A DNA stretch of 64,000 bases from Juglans regia. Taxonomy: Eukaryota > Streptophyta > Magnoliopsida > Fagales > Juglandaceae. The notes beneath the pieces were generated by a model. That model was not told the origin of the DNA. It saw nothing but the letters and a program-made list of their open reading frames with translations, and made no database searches. The stretch is from NCBI RefSeq assembly GCF_001411555.2, contig NC_049907.1:11985634-12049633 (forward strand). Direction: 5' to 3'. Shown piece after piece: positions 1 through 12,439 of this stretch (within the stretch, counting starts at the first letter, position 1; the number at the start of each line of letters is the position of its first letter). The position numbers were made by a program, and so were the translations under genes.

Positions 1-899
1 ATAAAAGATAGAATTAAAACTAAGGGCGAACTAACTCACTTGAAGGACTACGCCCACTTGTCGTAGTTGAATCCTCATATAAAGAAGGTGATGGCACCTC
101 TTCCTCTTTTTCGATTACCGAGTCTTGTGAAAGGTAAAAAAATGCGTCAACGTTAGGGTCGTAATACATGTTCATCCTTAACTCATTCAATTTATGGTAG
201 CTTCATCAACTTCCACATGTTGACCTTCTTTGTGGACATGATGGTAATCAAACAAAGAATCAGATGTTTCGAATGCCATACACCCTCTAGCTCAACCTCA
301 GCAGCATGGCTTGATTCTGCTTCCCTGTTAATGCCTAACACTCATAACCTCGTGGCACCTCCCCAAATTAGCGGGTCATGTGGAGGTTGCCACTCCTCAT
401 GCGGTAGCGCTCATTGTAGGAAAATATTTCCTCTCAAATTAGCATCCATCACATGCGTACAATGATGCTCAAACTTTTTTGTATGTTGCTAATGGGTCAC
501 GATTATTCGATCTCACCTCTCATGCCTAATCCTCTGTCTACACTCTCGCATTCTTCTAATCTTGGCTACTGATAACACAAGTGTATGCGCAGTTGTTCTA
601 GTATGTGCCATGTCCTATTATCAAGGGTATAATCGTAATAGAACAGAAAACATCAATCAAGAATCGCAATTAAAACAAACACTTTTACTACTTTTCTATC
701 CATGAATACAATCAAAATCAAATTACAAAGTTACAACCAAACCCATATATTTCTTTCTAAGATATAAAATAGGTAAGGGTATCTAGCTCTCATCGAGTCT
801 TCTCTTTCCTAGGTAGTTTCATGGAAACCATAATTGTTCCAATATACCTTGACTAGAGGTATCTTTTGATTCCTCAACTCTTGCTCTTTCAAATCGATG

Positions 900-1290
900 A
901 TTTGCAGTAGTCATTCTTCATAGGATAGATTAGGTTGAAGCTGAATGTGACTTGGGTCAACCACAATCGACCGCTGATCTCCAAAGCTTTTATTTAAGAA
1001 AGACACATGGAACACATCATGTATCCCTTGAAGTTCCATGAGTAAGCTTAACTGACTGGCTACTGGCCTAACTTTCTCCACAATCTCGTAGGGTCCAAAA
1101 CGGGCAACTTCTTTCTCCAAATTGGGCAACTTCTTTCATCGGTGATACCTTAACATATCCCCAATTGCCCACTCTGAATTCAAGATTTCTTCTTCTTTCA
1201 TTGGCACAGCTCTTTTGCTTATCTTGAGCGGCCTACATCCGTTTTCTGATCAAGAGGACATGTTCCCTTACTTCCTACAAGTATTCAGGG
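900..1290 (-). pseudogene. Gypsy integrase C-terminal domain remnant
   Basis: Minus-strand translation from about 1290 to 900 gives the C-terminal part of a gypsy integrase: a segment on residues after the core, then the FGPYEIVEKV and GIHDVFHVSFL motifs and a tail like SYEEWLLQIIDLKEQ. These are characteristic of the integrase C-terminal domain that follows the DDE core and binds DNA. There are stops and at least one frameshift near 1130. The DDE core itself is missing: the sequence passes from RNase H (about 1361) to this domain within about 80 bases, so an internal deletion has removed it. Confidence 0.85.
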
Positions 1291-1360
1291 CCATGTATTT
1301 TCTTTTCTCGATACAAATAATGCTTCCTAATCTTTAGTACAAGTACCATCACAGCTAACC

Positions 1361-1640
1361 CTAAGTCGTGAGTTGGGGGTAATTTTGCTCAAGATCATTC
1401 AACTGACGAGAGGCATAAGCAACTATTCGTCTTTCTTGCATCAACACACATCCAAGACACATTTTTGATTCGTCACTATAGACTACATAGGGTTTAAGGG
1501 GTTCAGGCAAAGCCAAAATTGGAGCTGTAGTCAATCTTTGTTTCAACTCCTCGAAACCCCTTTTCACATTCTTCACTCCATGTAAACTTTGCGTTCTTCT
1601 TGGTTAGCGTAGTAAGATATTCATAGAGTTTAAATAAACC
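1361..1640 (-). pseudogene. Gypsy RNase H domain remnant
   Basis: Minus-strand translation from 1576 reads FEELKQRLTTAPILALPEP, then a YSDES stretch, GCVLMQERRIVAYASRQL and LEQNYPQLTT. This is the start of the gypsy RNase H domain, which degrades the RNA strand of the RNA-DNA hybrid. The usual D of the (Y)TDAS motif is present as D in YSDES. The reading stops at about 1361 and the C-terminal half is deleted. The equivalent stretch in copy 3 is at about 15243-15440. Confidence 0.85.
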
Positions 1641-2530
1641 CTATAAATCTTCTATAGTACCCAGCCAGACCAAGAAAATTACAAATCTTGTGTACGTTGG
1701 TAGGGTTATGAGAATTCATTAAAGCTTCTATCTTATTGGGGTCAACTGCTACACCATTATTGGAAATCACATACCCCAGAAACTTCACCTTTCAAAGCCA
1801 AAACTCACACTTATTGAGTTTTTCATATAGTTGGTGTTTTCAAAGCCTTTCTAGTACTCGACCCAAATGTTTCTTATGTTCCTCATCACTCTGGGAATAG
1901 ACCAATATATCATCTATAAACACCACTACAAAACTATCCAAGTAGGGCCTAAAGATTCAGTTCATCAACTCCATAAATGCTGCCAGAGCGTTGGTCAAAA
2001 TAAATGGCATTACTAGGAACTCGTAATGTCCATATCAAGTTCTAAAAGAAGTCTTAGGGATGTGCTGCTCCCTAATCTTAAGTAGATGATATATTGACCA
2101 TAAATCTCTCTTGGAGAACACTGATGCTCCTTGCAACTAGTCTAGCAGATCATCAATACGAGATAACAAATGCTTATTCTTGATTGTTACCTTGTTTAGT
2201 TCCTGATAATCGATGCACATCCTCATCATCTATTATTCTTCTTTATGAACAATACCAGTGCACCCCAGGGGAAAAAACTAGGTTGAATAAATCCTTTCTC
2301 ATGCTAGCTCTAACTCTATGAAAAACTTCGTTTCCCTATCAGGGAGTAGTCTGGGTAAGTCATCTACAAGCATCTCAAGAAACTCTTCTATCATAGGAAT
2401 TCCCTGAACTCCTTTAATTTTTTTTACATTTTCTACAATAAACATCAAATAGTCAGTCGTACCTTCTACAATACACTTACTAGCCTAAGAGGCAAAAATA
2501 ACCAAAGGGGATGCCTCGACATGTTCTCCT
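1640..2530 (-). pseudogene. Gypsy reverse transcriptase remnant, copy 1
   Basis: The minus strand carries the gypsy reverse transcriptase in pieces. The core reads as [14 protein letters not shown] around 1905-1925, with the catalytic aspartates of the xxDD box kept, followed by [12 protein letters not shown] and KCEF-like wording and a VISNNGVAVDP stretch near 1745. Upstream, near 2150-2220, the [18 protein letters not shown] motif is visible. The gene is interrupted by many stops and small indels. A second decayed copy is at 15440-16430 and is slightly better preserved. Confidence 0.85.
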
Positions 2531-2619
2531 ACATAACAAATGATATATGTGGTAAGGGGTTCAAATACTATCTCTCTTCTATGACAATCAATTTTGGCAT
2601 AATGTCTAAATAATCAATC

Positions 2620-2880
2620 CATGCTTAGGATCACGTTGAATCCCATTAAACGGAATACGACTAGTTTTTCCTTCAACCCAAGCCTCTTCACTTCCAATGG
2701 GCAGTCCCTAAATACTAGGGTACAACTAAGTATGTTTCATAAGGAATTATCACGAAAACCTTTCGAGGTAACAATTTCATAGGCAAATCACATAATTGCA
2801 CGAAAGTAGTAGACATAAAGGACTGAGATGCTCCATAATCAAATAATACCCAGGTCGTATAATGTAGCAACTTAACCTTA
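2620..2880 (-). pseudogene. Gypsy aspartic protease remnant
   Basis: Minus-strand translation from about 2880 reads VLFDYGASQSFMS followed by a CDLP/MKLLP stretch, the layout of a plant gypsy aspartic protease that cuts the Gag-Pol polyprotein. The active-site triplet is normally D-S/T-G; here it is D-Y-G, so the catalytic residue next to Asp has changed. Stops occur further on. It lies between gag (3000-4024) and reverse transcriptase, where it is expected. Confidence 0.7.
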
Positions 2881-2999
2881 CCTAAGCTGGATAATGCTAT
2901 TAACTAGAAAGTTCAAACAATTCTAATTATTCCATTAACTAGTGTAAGGTTAGAGTAATACTAGTGATCACTCGCCCCTTAACTACCTTGACAGCTTCT

Positions 3000-4024
3000 A
3001 GATTTACTTATCCTAGTGTTACTACATAGGCTCGAGCCTTAACTAGAGTCTTAAGGTTGGGTTGAGCGTTGGGGTTGTATGCAACTCCACTCTCGGGTGT
3101 GTTACGGGGACAGTCTCATATCAAATGATCTGTTTATACGACTTAAAACACGCTCCCGTGATTATTCTACATTAGTTGTTGTGTCTTTGTCCACCTCTAC
3201 GACATATTGGTGGTGTCATAACTTCCCGTTGTCTACTATGGGTGGGACTCTTTTCTTCTCCATGCTTCCTCCTGATGCATAAGGACGAGTTCGTTTACGC
3301 TTCGCACTAATCTGAGTGATCAAGCTCCTCTATCCCACTTCTCCTATTGAAATTAACTAGCTCTCGAAACTTCTCGATTCTAAGACAAGCTACATGACTA
3401 TGAATCTTGGGTTGCAAGCTTCCTTGAAACTTTTGAGCTTGCATCTTTTCAGTCACTATCGTGTGCAAGGTGAATATTCCCAGCTCCATAAGATGAGTTG
3501 CATACTATTCCATAGTTTGGTTCACCAAATTGGTGAATTCTTGGGCTTTTTGCTGCTAGGTGGACTTGAGAAAGAATTGATTAGCAAATTCGTCCATAAA
3601 CCTTTTCCCAGTGAAAGCAATTATATTTCCTAGCTCACGTATCAAAAGCTGTCTTTTGGTGTCCCACCATATACCAACCTCTACTTGAAGTAGGTGTCCG
3701 GCATGTTCGACCTTCTACTCCTTTGTACATCCAATAATATCAAACGTCATTTCCAAGTCAATCAGCTACTTGTTGGCTCTTAATGCTCTTTCTGTACCTA
3801 TGAAGTTTGGGTATCGATACACTAAGAATTTCTCAAATGGGCAACCTTGATTTTCCATCCATGGCTGCTCCTATCGACTAGCCTGTCCTTGGACTATCTG
3901 TTGTCTTAAAATTTCTGTCATTTGGCGGATTTCCTCCACTATAGCTTGTGCCCCTTCTAGTGGAGGATTCCCTTCCTTTTGCTCTCAAGTCTTTGGGGAA
4001 TTCTCGTCACGTCTTCCACGTGCC
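3000..4024 (-). pseudogene. Gypsy gag remnant
   Basis: A start codon at 4024 on the minus strand opens MARGRRDENSP, and the region down to about 3000 lies between the primer site and protease, where gag belongs. Pieces near 3307-3490 read like a charged, helical capsid segment. There are many stops and no clear zinc knuckle that I could confirm. Assignment rests on position and the MARGR-type start common in plant gypsy gag; I could not confirm the fold. Confidence 0.65.
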
Positions 4025-4236
4025 ATAAGCCTATTTCTTTCTTGAAATGCATAAGGCTCAGTGCATCAATTTTTATATCTTATAAATGCTACCCATGGTT
4101 CCAATCTAGGCCTACAAGTGCTTATGATTCCAGCCTATAAGCTACAGAGATTAAAGCTTATAAACTATAAGGTTCAAGCCTAACTTTTGGCACCATTTCC
4201 CTAGGACCAACTGTGGGTTTATCCAAACATGTAATT

Positions 4237-4248
4237 GCTTTGATACCA
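4237..4248 (-). other. Primer binding site of gypsy copy 1
   Basis: Minus strand TGGTATCAAAGC, one base different from the initiator-tRNA-Met type site TGGTATCAGAGC used by most plant LTR retrotransposons. It sits 7 bases from the inner end of the LTR (4256), between LTR and gag, as expected for minus-strand DNA priming. Confidence 0.8.
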
Positions 4249-4875
4249 TCGTCTATGATGCCCCAGACCTCACTTGGGATTCAACAGTGTTTGAATCATC
4301 TGGACATGCAATAAAATGTCACATACTCCTCGTTTATGACAATTAACATGCAATGCACCTAGCATGTTTATAACAATATGCAATAATTACAGTGGAATAA
4401 CTAAACTAGTACTGGTTTGAGCAATTTAATATGGTACCAAATCAAGTACTATTAATCCCAAAGTATGATATTTTTTAAAACATCCATACAAAATAGGATC
4501 CAAACTACTGCCCTTCATAACATTCCTCAAACATTGTTCACAACAACCATTCTATAGTCTAAAAGTCTTTTTTTCACCCTTATCTTCTGGATGTCCTTAA
4601 AAAGTTTTAAAAATTCACAAATAAACTTTTTGGCTACCTCAAATTGCTCTACAACTAAAGGGTCCACAGATCTCTCGGGACTCTTCAGGGCTTCCTTAAC
4701 TATTGAGAGCTCATTACGCATACGATTTCCCATTGCTATCCTCGGGTCCCGTCAAAACTTAAAGCTCCAAACGTAAAAGAATATCAACAATCAAGCAAGC
4801 TGAAAGTGTATGTGCTAAATATTAGACTCTTAAAAATCAAAATATTAAAATCCAAGCATGTGATATGTGCACTAA

Positions 4876-5104
4876 GGACTCATTTGTTTTCACAACTCCT
4901 CTCAACTCAACTCATTTCAGCTCATCTAATTATTACAACTTTCTAAAATTTCTACACAAAATAAAATAAACAATTCAACTTTTTCAAATCTCAAAACAAA
5001 AATAATATTAAAAAAATATATTATAACAATTTTTTATTCAACTTTTAACTTTAATCTCAATTCATCTATTTTATTTCATCTCATCTCTGAAAACAAACGA
5101 GACC
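4876..5104. mobile_element. Tourist-like MITE 1 (229 bp)
   Basis: Terminal inverted repeats begin GGACTCATTTGTTTTCA and end TGAAAACAAACGAGACC, flanked by TAA at 4873-4875 and 5105-5107. The 3 bp TAA duplication and the interior rich in ctcaactcatctc fit PIF/Harbinger Tourist-like MITEs. The same family recurs at 38327, 62683 and 63589. It is inserted in the gypsy LTR: the other LTR copy at 16650 lacks it. Confidence 0.85.
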
Positions 5105-5749
5105 TAAGATGTTACGAACATCTAACCCTAATCGGTTTTAAGGCCATCCATCTATCCCCATTTTCTTTCCTTATTCTTTGCCCTTGTCTTTTGATTCACA
5201 TGTACATACACATGGTAAGAAATCCTAGTGGCCGAGTGTGACAAGTCAATTCTTTGCATGACAAAACCCTAATAGCCGTGTGTGCTCAAAGTGTACAAAA
5301 AACATGCTTGTGTGTGTGAAAACCCTAATGGTCGAAACTTTCTAAACATGTGCAAGGCACTCTAGATTGTGTTTCTTCATGTGGTGACTAGATAAGAAAT
5401 ATTTCATGAAACACTAATGATGACCGAATATAACATGATTATTCAAAATGGTTCATTCCCACTCATTTTGCCATCAAAGATTCGGGTTTGTTAGAAAAGT
5501 CCTAAAGGCAAGACCATACTCAATAGATTTTAAGCATGGCCACCCTCTCATAATTGAAAACAAACCTTACCTCTCCCACACCTAAAGCCTCAAACTTCAT
5601 TTCCTTTTGTATTTTCATGATGTGAACTAGTGAAAGAATAAAGTGGAGCTTCCTTACCTTGCTAATCTCTACAAGAGGTTACATGAATCCTTCCTTTCCT
5701 TGGATGCACGAGAATGGTGTTTGGGTTGAGAGAAAATTGTGCTTGGTTT

Positions 5750-7165
5750 GTAAGATTATGTGTGCTGAAATATCTGCAGAGCGTTTAATTTCACCTAGTA
5801 AATCCCACATAATTTATTCTCTCTTGTTATAGAATTTCAATTATCACAAGTTGATGATAAAAATATCTTAACTATTCAATATTTTCTCTCAAACAATACT
5901 AAAAATATCTCCAATTAATAACTCTATATCTCTATGTGAATTTAATTAATTGGAGATTCATTAAGTTTTTTAGATTTTTCTTAAAAATCACACTAATCAC
6001 GGTAAAGTATCTCTACTTTCGCTCAAATAATGGTACTTAATCCTAGAGCTCTAATCACAATCACCTCTCGATCTCATTGCGATTCAATAGATTAAACAAT
6101 AATTAGTTAGAAAATTGCAATCATTAAGAACAAGAAATAAACACTCAATTATGAAAATATTGAAAATAAAATAACTCAGAATAGAAATTGTATGTTCAAT
6201 GTTAGACTACATCAAAACTCTAGAAAATAAAATTAGCTCATAATAAAATTGAAAATAAAAAGAATAAAACTAGTGTTCTTCGTTAGAGTCGGTTGATGAA
6301 GCATGCGGCTCTCACCTCTGCCATCCAGATCCGCCTCCTTGAAAGAAACTTAAAGAATAATATCTAGACTATTGAACTCCAAAACTCAGACTCTCCCTTT
6401 ATTCATCCCATAAGTTGGGATTAAATAGATGTCAAAATTTAAAGCCGGAAACAAGATAAATGCGACTACAATTTAGCTTAAAGATCTGAAAAATAGTTTC
6501 TAAAGATAAATGTTAACATAAAATAAAATTATCCAAAGAATAAAGGAATTATCTAAAACGAAAAATTTAGTAATAAGTAGCTTGATTTGTGGAGTTTGGG
6601 AGGATTTGGTGGTCAGCAGATTGATTGCGGAACTCAAGAGGTTCCCACCAGGTAGATGCCGTGTGTGTAGAATACAACTGGTCTCTTCGCCTAATGGCCA
6701 AGATGTAAGGTTCCTGACCTTGATGAAAGACTCCTTTCGCCAACCTACCGAGAGGTGAAGCTGCTCGCCTTTACTAGTTGTTTTTCACGATGTCATTTAG
6801 GTTGGTCTTTTAAGTTGGTCGTTTAGACTGGTCGTCCAATCTAACCGCCCAGAGCCTTGTTATTTAGGAGATAAAATATCTCGCTCATCGCCTAACTCTT
6901 GTTGCCAATTCTGGTCGCCATTGGGTTTTCTCGTCTAAATCTCATAAGCTCTCTTTAGATCCCATCGCCTCTCGTCGATCTGAATCCATAATCTCTTCTT
7001 TTGTACCAAAATGCTCTCATTTCGCACTAAATCTTCTCATTCCTTCAAATATAAGAAAATCAAAATATATATATATAAATAAAATAAAATCAATATAATT
7101 GAAGGAAAATTGACATTTTTCATAAATAAAAGAATAATAAAAATCACATAAAAATCACATTTTTC
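5750..7165. mobile_element. Unclassified ~1.4 kb insertion in gypsy LTR
   Basis: The LTR copies at 13895-13930 and 17305-17335 run straight from a GAGAGAAAATGGTGTTTGG stretch to TTGTACGAGAAAGAG, whereas here the two are separated by about 1.4 kb (junctions near 5748 and 7166). The insert has no coding capacity that I can see, is AT-rich at its left and contains a GC-richer part at 6280-7010 with repeated words such as gttggtc/ctggtcg. It may be a solo LTR of another family, but I could not fix TG/CA ends or a target duplication. Confidence 0.55.
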
Positions 7166-7682
7166 AGGTTGTACGAGAAAGAGAGGAGAGAATGAGAGAA
7201 AATTTAGAATAAACAAATGACTCTTGATCTCCCCCTTCCCTCTATGTGGTCGCCGGCCATTAATGGCTCTATTTATGTGGCCTTTTGCCTCCACTTCTTC
7301 TCTCTCCTAGCATAACTTTTGCTAGAGAAAGGAAGAGTCACAAGCTAACTGTTGCATGGGTGCCAAGTGCCCCCTTCTTACACCAGCTGGACCTTCCATC
7401 TTATCACCTTCTAGATTATTCTCTTGGAAACCCAAATGTCTCCTATGCATGTGACGCCAAGTGTAAGGAAAACTAAGTGGCCAAAAATTTCACGGGTCTA
7501 AAACTTAAAGAGTTTGGCTGGTCATCCATAAAAAAAATGGTAACAAACTTTTAGTCACACAAGTCTTAACTAATGGGCTTTAAGTTCAATGTTTTCTCCA
7601 AATTACTCAAGCCCAAAAATGATTTAGTGAATCTCTAAGTCCTAGCTGTAAACCGAGGGTGAGGAAGAATCGGGGTGTCACA

Positions 7683-7694
7683 TCCTCCCTTCTT
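7683..7694 (-). other. Polypurine tract of gypsy copy 2
   Basis: Minus strand AAGAAGGGAGGA lies directly against the TGTGACACCCCG start of the LTR, the usual position of the plus-strand primer. The preceding CGAGGACAAAATCTTT stretch on the minus strand matches the typical end of plant gypsy internal regions. Confidence 0.8.
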
Positions 7695-7961
7695 AAGAAA
7701 AGATTTTGTCCTCGAAATCAATATTATGTTAGAAAAAGACCGAATTAAAACTAAAAGCGAACTAACTCACTTGAAGAACTACGCCAACTAGTCGTAGTCG
7801 AATCCTCACACAAGGAAGGTGATGGCACCTCTTCCTCTTTTTCTGTTACCGAGTCTTGTGAAAGGTAGCAATAGGTGTCAATGTCAGGTTCAATTTACAT
7901 GTTCATCCTTAACTCATTCAACTTATGTTCTATGGTAGCTTCATCATCTTCCATAGCTTGA
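7683..7961 (-). mobile_element. Gypsy internal 3' end, copy 2 (truncated)
   Basis: This matches the left edge of the window (positions 1-225) closely, for example both contain gcgaactaactcacttgaa. It is the 3' end of a second internal region attached to the other side of the LTR at 4256-7682. The match ends at about 7961, where an unrelated block begins. Confidence 0.8.
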
Positions 7962-9304
7962 CACATGACTATAGGCTCAACTTAGTAAGATCCAAGACTA
8001 TAGGCCCAACTTAGTAAAACCTAAGACTAAGATCCAACTTAGTGAACCATTTAGGGCAAGAAAAGGCCCATCCAAATCTGAACATGGAGCCCAAGGAAAA
8101 GTCCATTTCAAGGCCCACATAAAAGGATTGAATATTTGGCCCAATGAGATTTCAACACTTGGAGCGAAAGCTTAATATTCTTATCACTATTTCAAATTGG
8201 ACCCACTTATACCATACCATTGGTTTCCTCTCTTCCAAAATCCATCCCACACGCCCCTTAGGTTAAAAATTCTAACCATGATCACCTCTCCATCATGACC
8301 TCAAGCTTCCATTCCCAAAGATCCTTCATCATGCCAAGAATAATAAGTTTGACAACCTTGAATTCCAACTCCATCAAGATTCCTAACTTCCATCATTTTT
8401 TCTGGAATTTTCACCTTCCTCACCTGCATTAGATTACTCTTTCACGACACTTAAATAGTAGATAGATCACAACCCATGTCATGTAATGAAAAGGCATGTC
8501 AAAATCCAAAAGAGTCCACCGATTAGCACACACAAGTGCAAACCGATGCACTCATAAACAAGCCATTGAAACCTTCACTTTCAACAACTTCTCAAGGAGA
8601 CTTATGCAACCCATTCAACCCTCATCATGTCCCCTAAACCTAGAAAAGCAATAACTAAAATGAGGCCAAGAACAGTTCTATTAATCAATCTAAAAACACA
8701 ACTATTCATCTTGGAAATGGAACTTGACCAAGTCGAGCTGCCCATCTCCACATGTAATTACCTTTTCCTTTTAGCTCTGAAGTTGTGCTCCAAAATACTT
8801 AATTGCATGCTTGGCCAATCACCTCCTATGGACAACAAAACTGATTAATGAAATCGGTGGTGAATATGTGCTCACTCGGCTGAAACCTATGCGCATCCAA
8901 CCCTCCTTCATTTTCTACTCGAACTGAACCAAAGGGAAATCATTCCTACCTCCACACACACCTAAAAAAAGCTACCTAATAGTGTTTACTATTTGGCAAA
9001 ACAAGCCACAAGGATGGGACAAAGAAGGATAAAAAACTGGACAGTTGTGAAGCCAAAACAGTCGGCCTTCAACTTGGTTTCCCATGGAAATCATTTGATT
9101 TTTTGTTCTAACTTTTGAAACCTTTCAACCCCTGCACCAATAACCTTTACCTAGTCTTTTTCCATAGGATACACAAGTGACTTGATCAACTATGCAGCTG
9201 TGCAAACCTAAAATGCAATCAAACACTCCACCACCCATACACACCAATCACCTTCAACCTTACAGCCCAAGTCGTGCACTCCTTCACCCCTCACTCCTTC
9301 TATT

Positions 9305-9320
9305 GAGTTCTATAAATACT
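9305..9320 (+). promoter_or_regulatory. TATA box in duplicated LTR-like unit A
   Basis: ctataaatactc lies in a stretch with the look of a plant retrotransposon U3/R border: TATA, then about 30 bases to a pyrimidine-rich CA start. The corresponding box of unit B is at about 11038-11052. Inference from composition and the repeat pairing only. Confidence 0.45.
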
Positions 9321-11037
9321 CTGATTTCATCCCTCACTTCCTCACACACCTTCTTCAAGCTTCTCCTTAGTATTCTTGAGAGCAAAACATTCTTAGTGTG
9401 TGAAATGAGTGAAATCGAGCAGTGAGAGTGAGGTCCTTGGAGTGAGTTGATGTTGGGAGTACCATAAGCTATGGTTTGGTGAGTTATCATATCTTATCCT
9501 TTTGTTGGATGATAGATTAACATGTTAAGTTTTGATTTATGGTATGAAAATGAAGATTTGATTGAGTTATGTAAGGTTGAACTTGGGAATGCACATACGA
9601 TTCAGATTTGGAGTCTTACATGTGTAAATTGTTTTGGTCTAAAATTTTAGTCATGACATGTATTGATATAATATCCTAAGCTTAGATAACATCTTGATTA
9701 ATTGATTGAAAGTTTATATTTGAGGAAAGGCATGTCATGTTAGGTTTATAATTCAATATCTTGTATTGATCATCTAGCATATTTAGTTTCCACTTGTATG
9801 AAGGTTTTCATGAGATATCATGATTATTTTTCCCAAAGTTTGTGTTATAAACCTTTAGAAACCTATTATCATCATGTTAAGAGTTAAAGTACATGATTTA
9901 TTTAAGCTTTAAAAGTTCACATGTCAAAGAGAAGCTAGATACATAATGCTTATACCCGGTTTGGAAGTTTTGTAATATTTTGGTGTTAATCAATTCATGA
10001 ATGTTGATGTGATCTGAATCTAAGTTGTTAACTTGTCCTTAGGACCAGATTTATTGTTTACTATATGATGAAATTCAGCCACACATGCATCCATAGAAGT
10101 TATAGACTTGAAATCACAAATGGTCACAATGCATGCCACGAGTTGGATGGAATTAGCATGATAATTGTTTGATTCTTGAAATTGTAAGATGATATATGGA
10201 TTTAGAACCAAAGGCATGTCAATGCCAACTAAACCACCAATCGGCTCACTTGAAGTAAACCGAGTGACCCTTCATCAAACACCCAAAATCAATTTTCAAG
10301 AGGATTTATACCCCTTTAATCCTCATGTTGTCACCTAAGAATAAGATCTAACAAGTGTACAAAAAATATCCAAGAAATAAAACCAAAACACCAACTATTC
10401 ACGTAGGAACTTGAGATCTTGACTAAACCGATTTCACCTCCATCTTCAAGAAATTTCTACACTTATTTGCCTCACCTCCAAAAGCCACCACGTTTGTCAT
10501 TTAGCCCTAGAAAATGCTTCAAAACACTCAAGTGTGAGCCTGTCCAATTATCTCCCTAAGGCAGCCAAACATATTGGCAAATGGAAAGGCACAATTGAAT
10601 CACTCAGCTACACCACCACCCATTTCATCCCTTTTATTTTCAGCTCAAACATAATCACTTGGTAGCCACTCATGCCTCTTTCCCTCACCTAAAAAAGCAA
10701 TCAAATAGAGGTTATAATGCCCTCAAATTAGACCAAGGAGAATGGACAAGAAAGGAATCAAAATTGGACAACTTTGAGAAATCTATACCTGTCGGCCATC
10801 ACTTGTTTCTTTTAGTTTTATTTTCAAGTTTTGCACCAATACAACCCACTGCACCTATGGCTTTCCCTCTAGCTCTTTTCCATGTTTAATCAAGTGCCTT
10901 AGATCACTATTAAATTGAACCAAGTGATGACACAATTGTTTTTTGCACTCAACACTCCACTACCTACCTCCACCAGTCAACTCCCTCTTTATTCAACCAT
11001 TGTCGTGCCCCTCATTGCCCTCACCCCTCCATGGAGT

Positions 11038-11052
11038 CTTATAAATATCTCC
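11038..11052 (+). promoter_or_regulatory. TATA box in duplicated LTR-like unit B
   Basis: cttataaatatctccc aligns with the box at about 9310 in unit A, and the downstream cttcacccctcacttcttc also aligns. Conservation of this part between otherwise diverged copies supports a promoter role. Confidence 0.45.
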
Positions 11053-12229
11053 CTTCACCCCTCACTTCTTCACATAACTCTCTCTAGATTTCCTTTAATG
11101 TTCTTGAGAGCAAAATATTCATAGTGTGAGAAAAGGTTGAAACCAAGTAGCTTGAGTGAGGTCTTGAAGTGAGTTGAATTTTGAAAGCTCAAGGGCCACT
11201 ATTATTTTTAAGTAATCTTGCCTTATCTTTTGTTGGGTGTTAGATTAACATGTTAGGTTTTGAATTATGGCATGATAATGAGGAGTTGATTGAGTTATTA
11301 AAAAGTAGTTTTGCTCAAGTGATGCATTTCGGCCAGATTTGAAGTTCTGCATGTATATATTGTTTTGGAATGAAATTTTAGTCATGACATATTTTGAGAT
11401 GTTACCGTAAGTGTAGGTAACATCTTGGGTGATTGATTGAAAGTTTAAATTCGAGGGAAAAAGAATGTCATGATAGGTTTACGAGCCAATATCTTGTGTT
11501 GATCATCTAAGTATTCGGTTTGCACTTGTATGAGAATGATCTTGGCATATCAAACTTTATTTTCCCAAGGATAGCCTTATGAAATTTTAGAAACCAATTA
11601 CCATCATGTTAAGGATTTAAATGCATGGTTTATTTATGTTTTCAAACTTGCTTTGCCAAGGAGAAGCTAGAAACATAATGCATATACACAGTTTGAAGGA
11701 TTTTGATGAATTAGGTGTTATTTAATGCATAAGTTTTGGAAAGAACTTGTATGACATGTATCTAGTTATAAACATGTTCCAATTTCAAATTTATGGATTT
11801 ATATTTGATGGAAATTGATCACACATGCATGCATAAAAGCTATATAGTCACCAAATTGCATGCCACAAGTTGGATGGTTTGACATAGAAGTTGTTTGATT
11901 TTTGAGATTCTAAGGTCATATATGAATTTAGAATATAGGAAATATGGAGTTTGTGAATTTTGGTGAATTTTGTGACCAAATTACAAATAGTGAAAGTTTA
12001 AGGCCCAAGTAGCAATTTCGAAAAGGTATAAGGGTAGTTTTATAAATATTAATTCTAAACCGTTTTGATTATGAACATCTTCCTTAGTTGTGAAATTCTT
12101 AACTTAGAATAACTCTTATTTCAGCTGCACCAATTTTCTAACACCCAGAAAGTTTGTAAGTTAGTCTCTAATTTATTCTTAGATAATTTATATATGATTT
12201 TTGTATAAGCGTCATATTCATTTTTTAAA

Positions 12230-12439
12230 GAGAGATGCTAGGGAGCCCGTTTTGGGAGCTTTTTTTCACATTATTTTTTTAACACTTTTAAATATTTTTT
12301 AAAAAAAAGAAAAAAATTCACAATATTATTAAACAATATTTTTTCTTAATCACTAAGTAAAAAAAAACTAAAAAAAAAAATATAAACCCAATCGGGCAAA
12401 AAATTTGGGAGCCCAACCGGCTCCCTAGCATTTTTCTTT
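12230..12439. mobile_element. MITE with GATGCTAGGGAGCC inverted ends
   Basis: Left end AGATGCTAGGGAGCC and right end GGCTCCCTAGCATTT are inverted repeats enclosing about 180 bases of A/T-rich sequence. No coding potential. Elements with similar agatgcta/tagcattt ends and AT-rich interiors are at about 49742, 46821 and 63331. Confidence 0.75.

Larger units (their letters stand above)
1..4255 (-). mobile_element. Ty3/gypsy internal region, copy 1 (gag-PR-RT-RNaseH-INT remnant)
   Basis: Reading the minus strand from 4248 to 1, this is the internal part of a Ty3/gypsy retrotransposon: primer site, gag, protease, reverse transcriptase, RNase H and the end of integrase, in that order. The order and the integrase C-terminal wording place it among plant gypsy elements with INT after RNase H. 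Every domain is broken by stops and frameshifts, so it is not coding now. The integrase catalytic core is absent. About 560 bases between the integrase end and the left edge (1-900) have no recognisable domain but recur at 14430-15240 and 17336-18030, so they belong to the element. The 3' LTR lies outside the window to the left. Confidence 0.9.
4256..7682 (-). mobile_element. Gypsy LTR with nested insertions
   Basis: On the minus strand this begins TGTGACACCCCG next to a polypurine tract at 7683-7694 and ends GGGGCATCA just before the primer site, so both LTR borders are supported. It is about 3.4 kb, but two insertions inflate it: a Tourist-like MITE at 4876-5104 and an unclassified ~1.4 kb block at about 5750-7165, both absent from the related LTR pieces at 13629-14425 and 16437-17335. 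It is shared by the internal region on its left (1-4255) and the one on its right (7683-7961). A short ORF at 4527-4733 on the minus strand is LTR sequence and not a gene. Confidence 0.8.
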
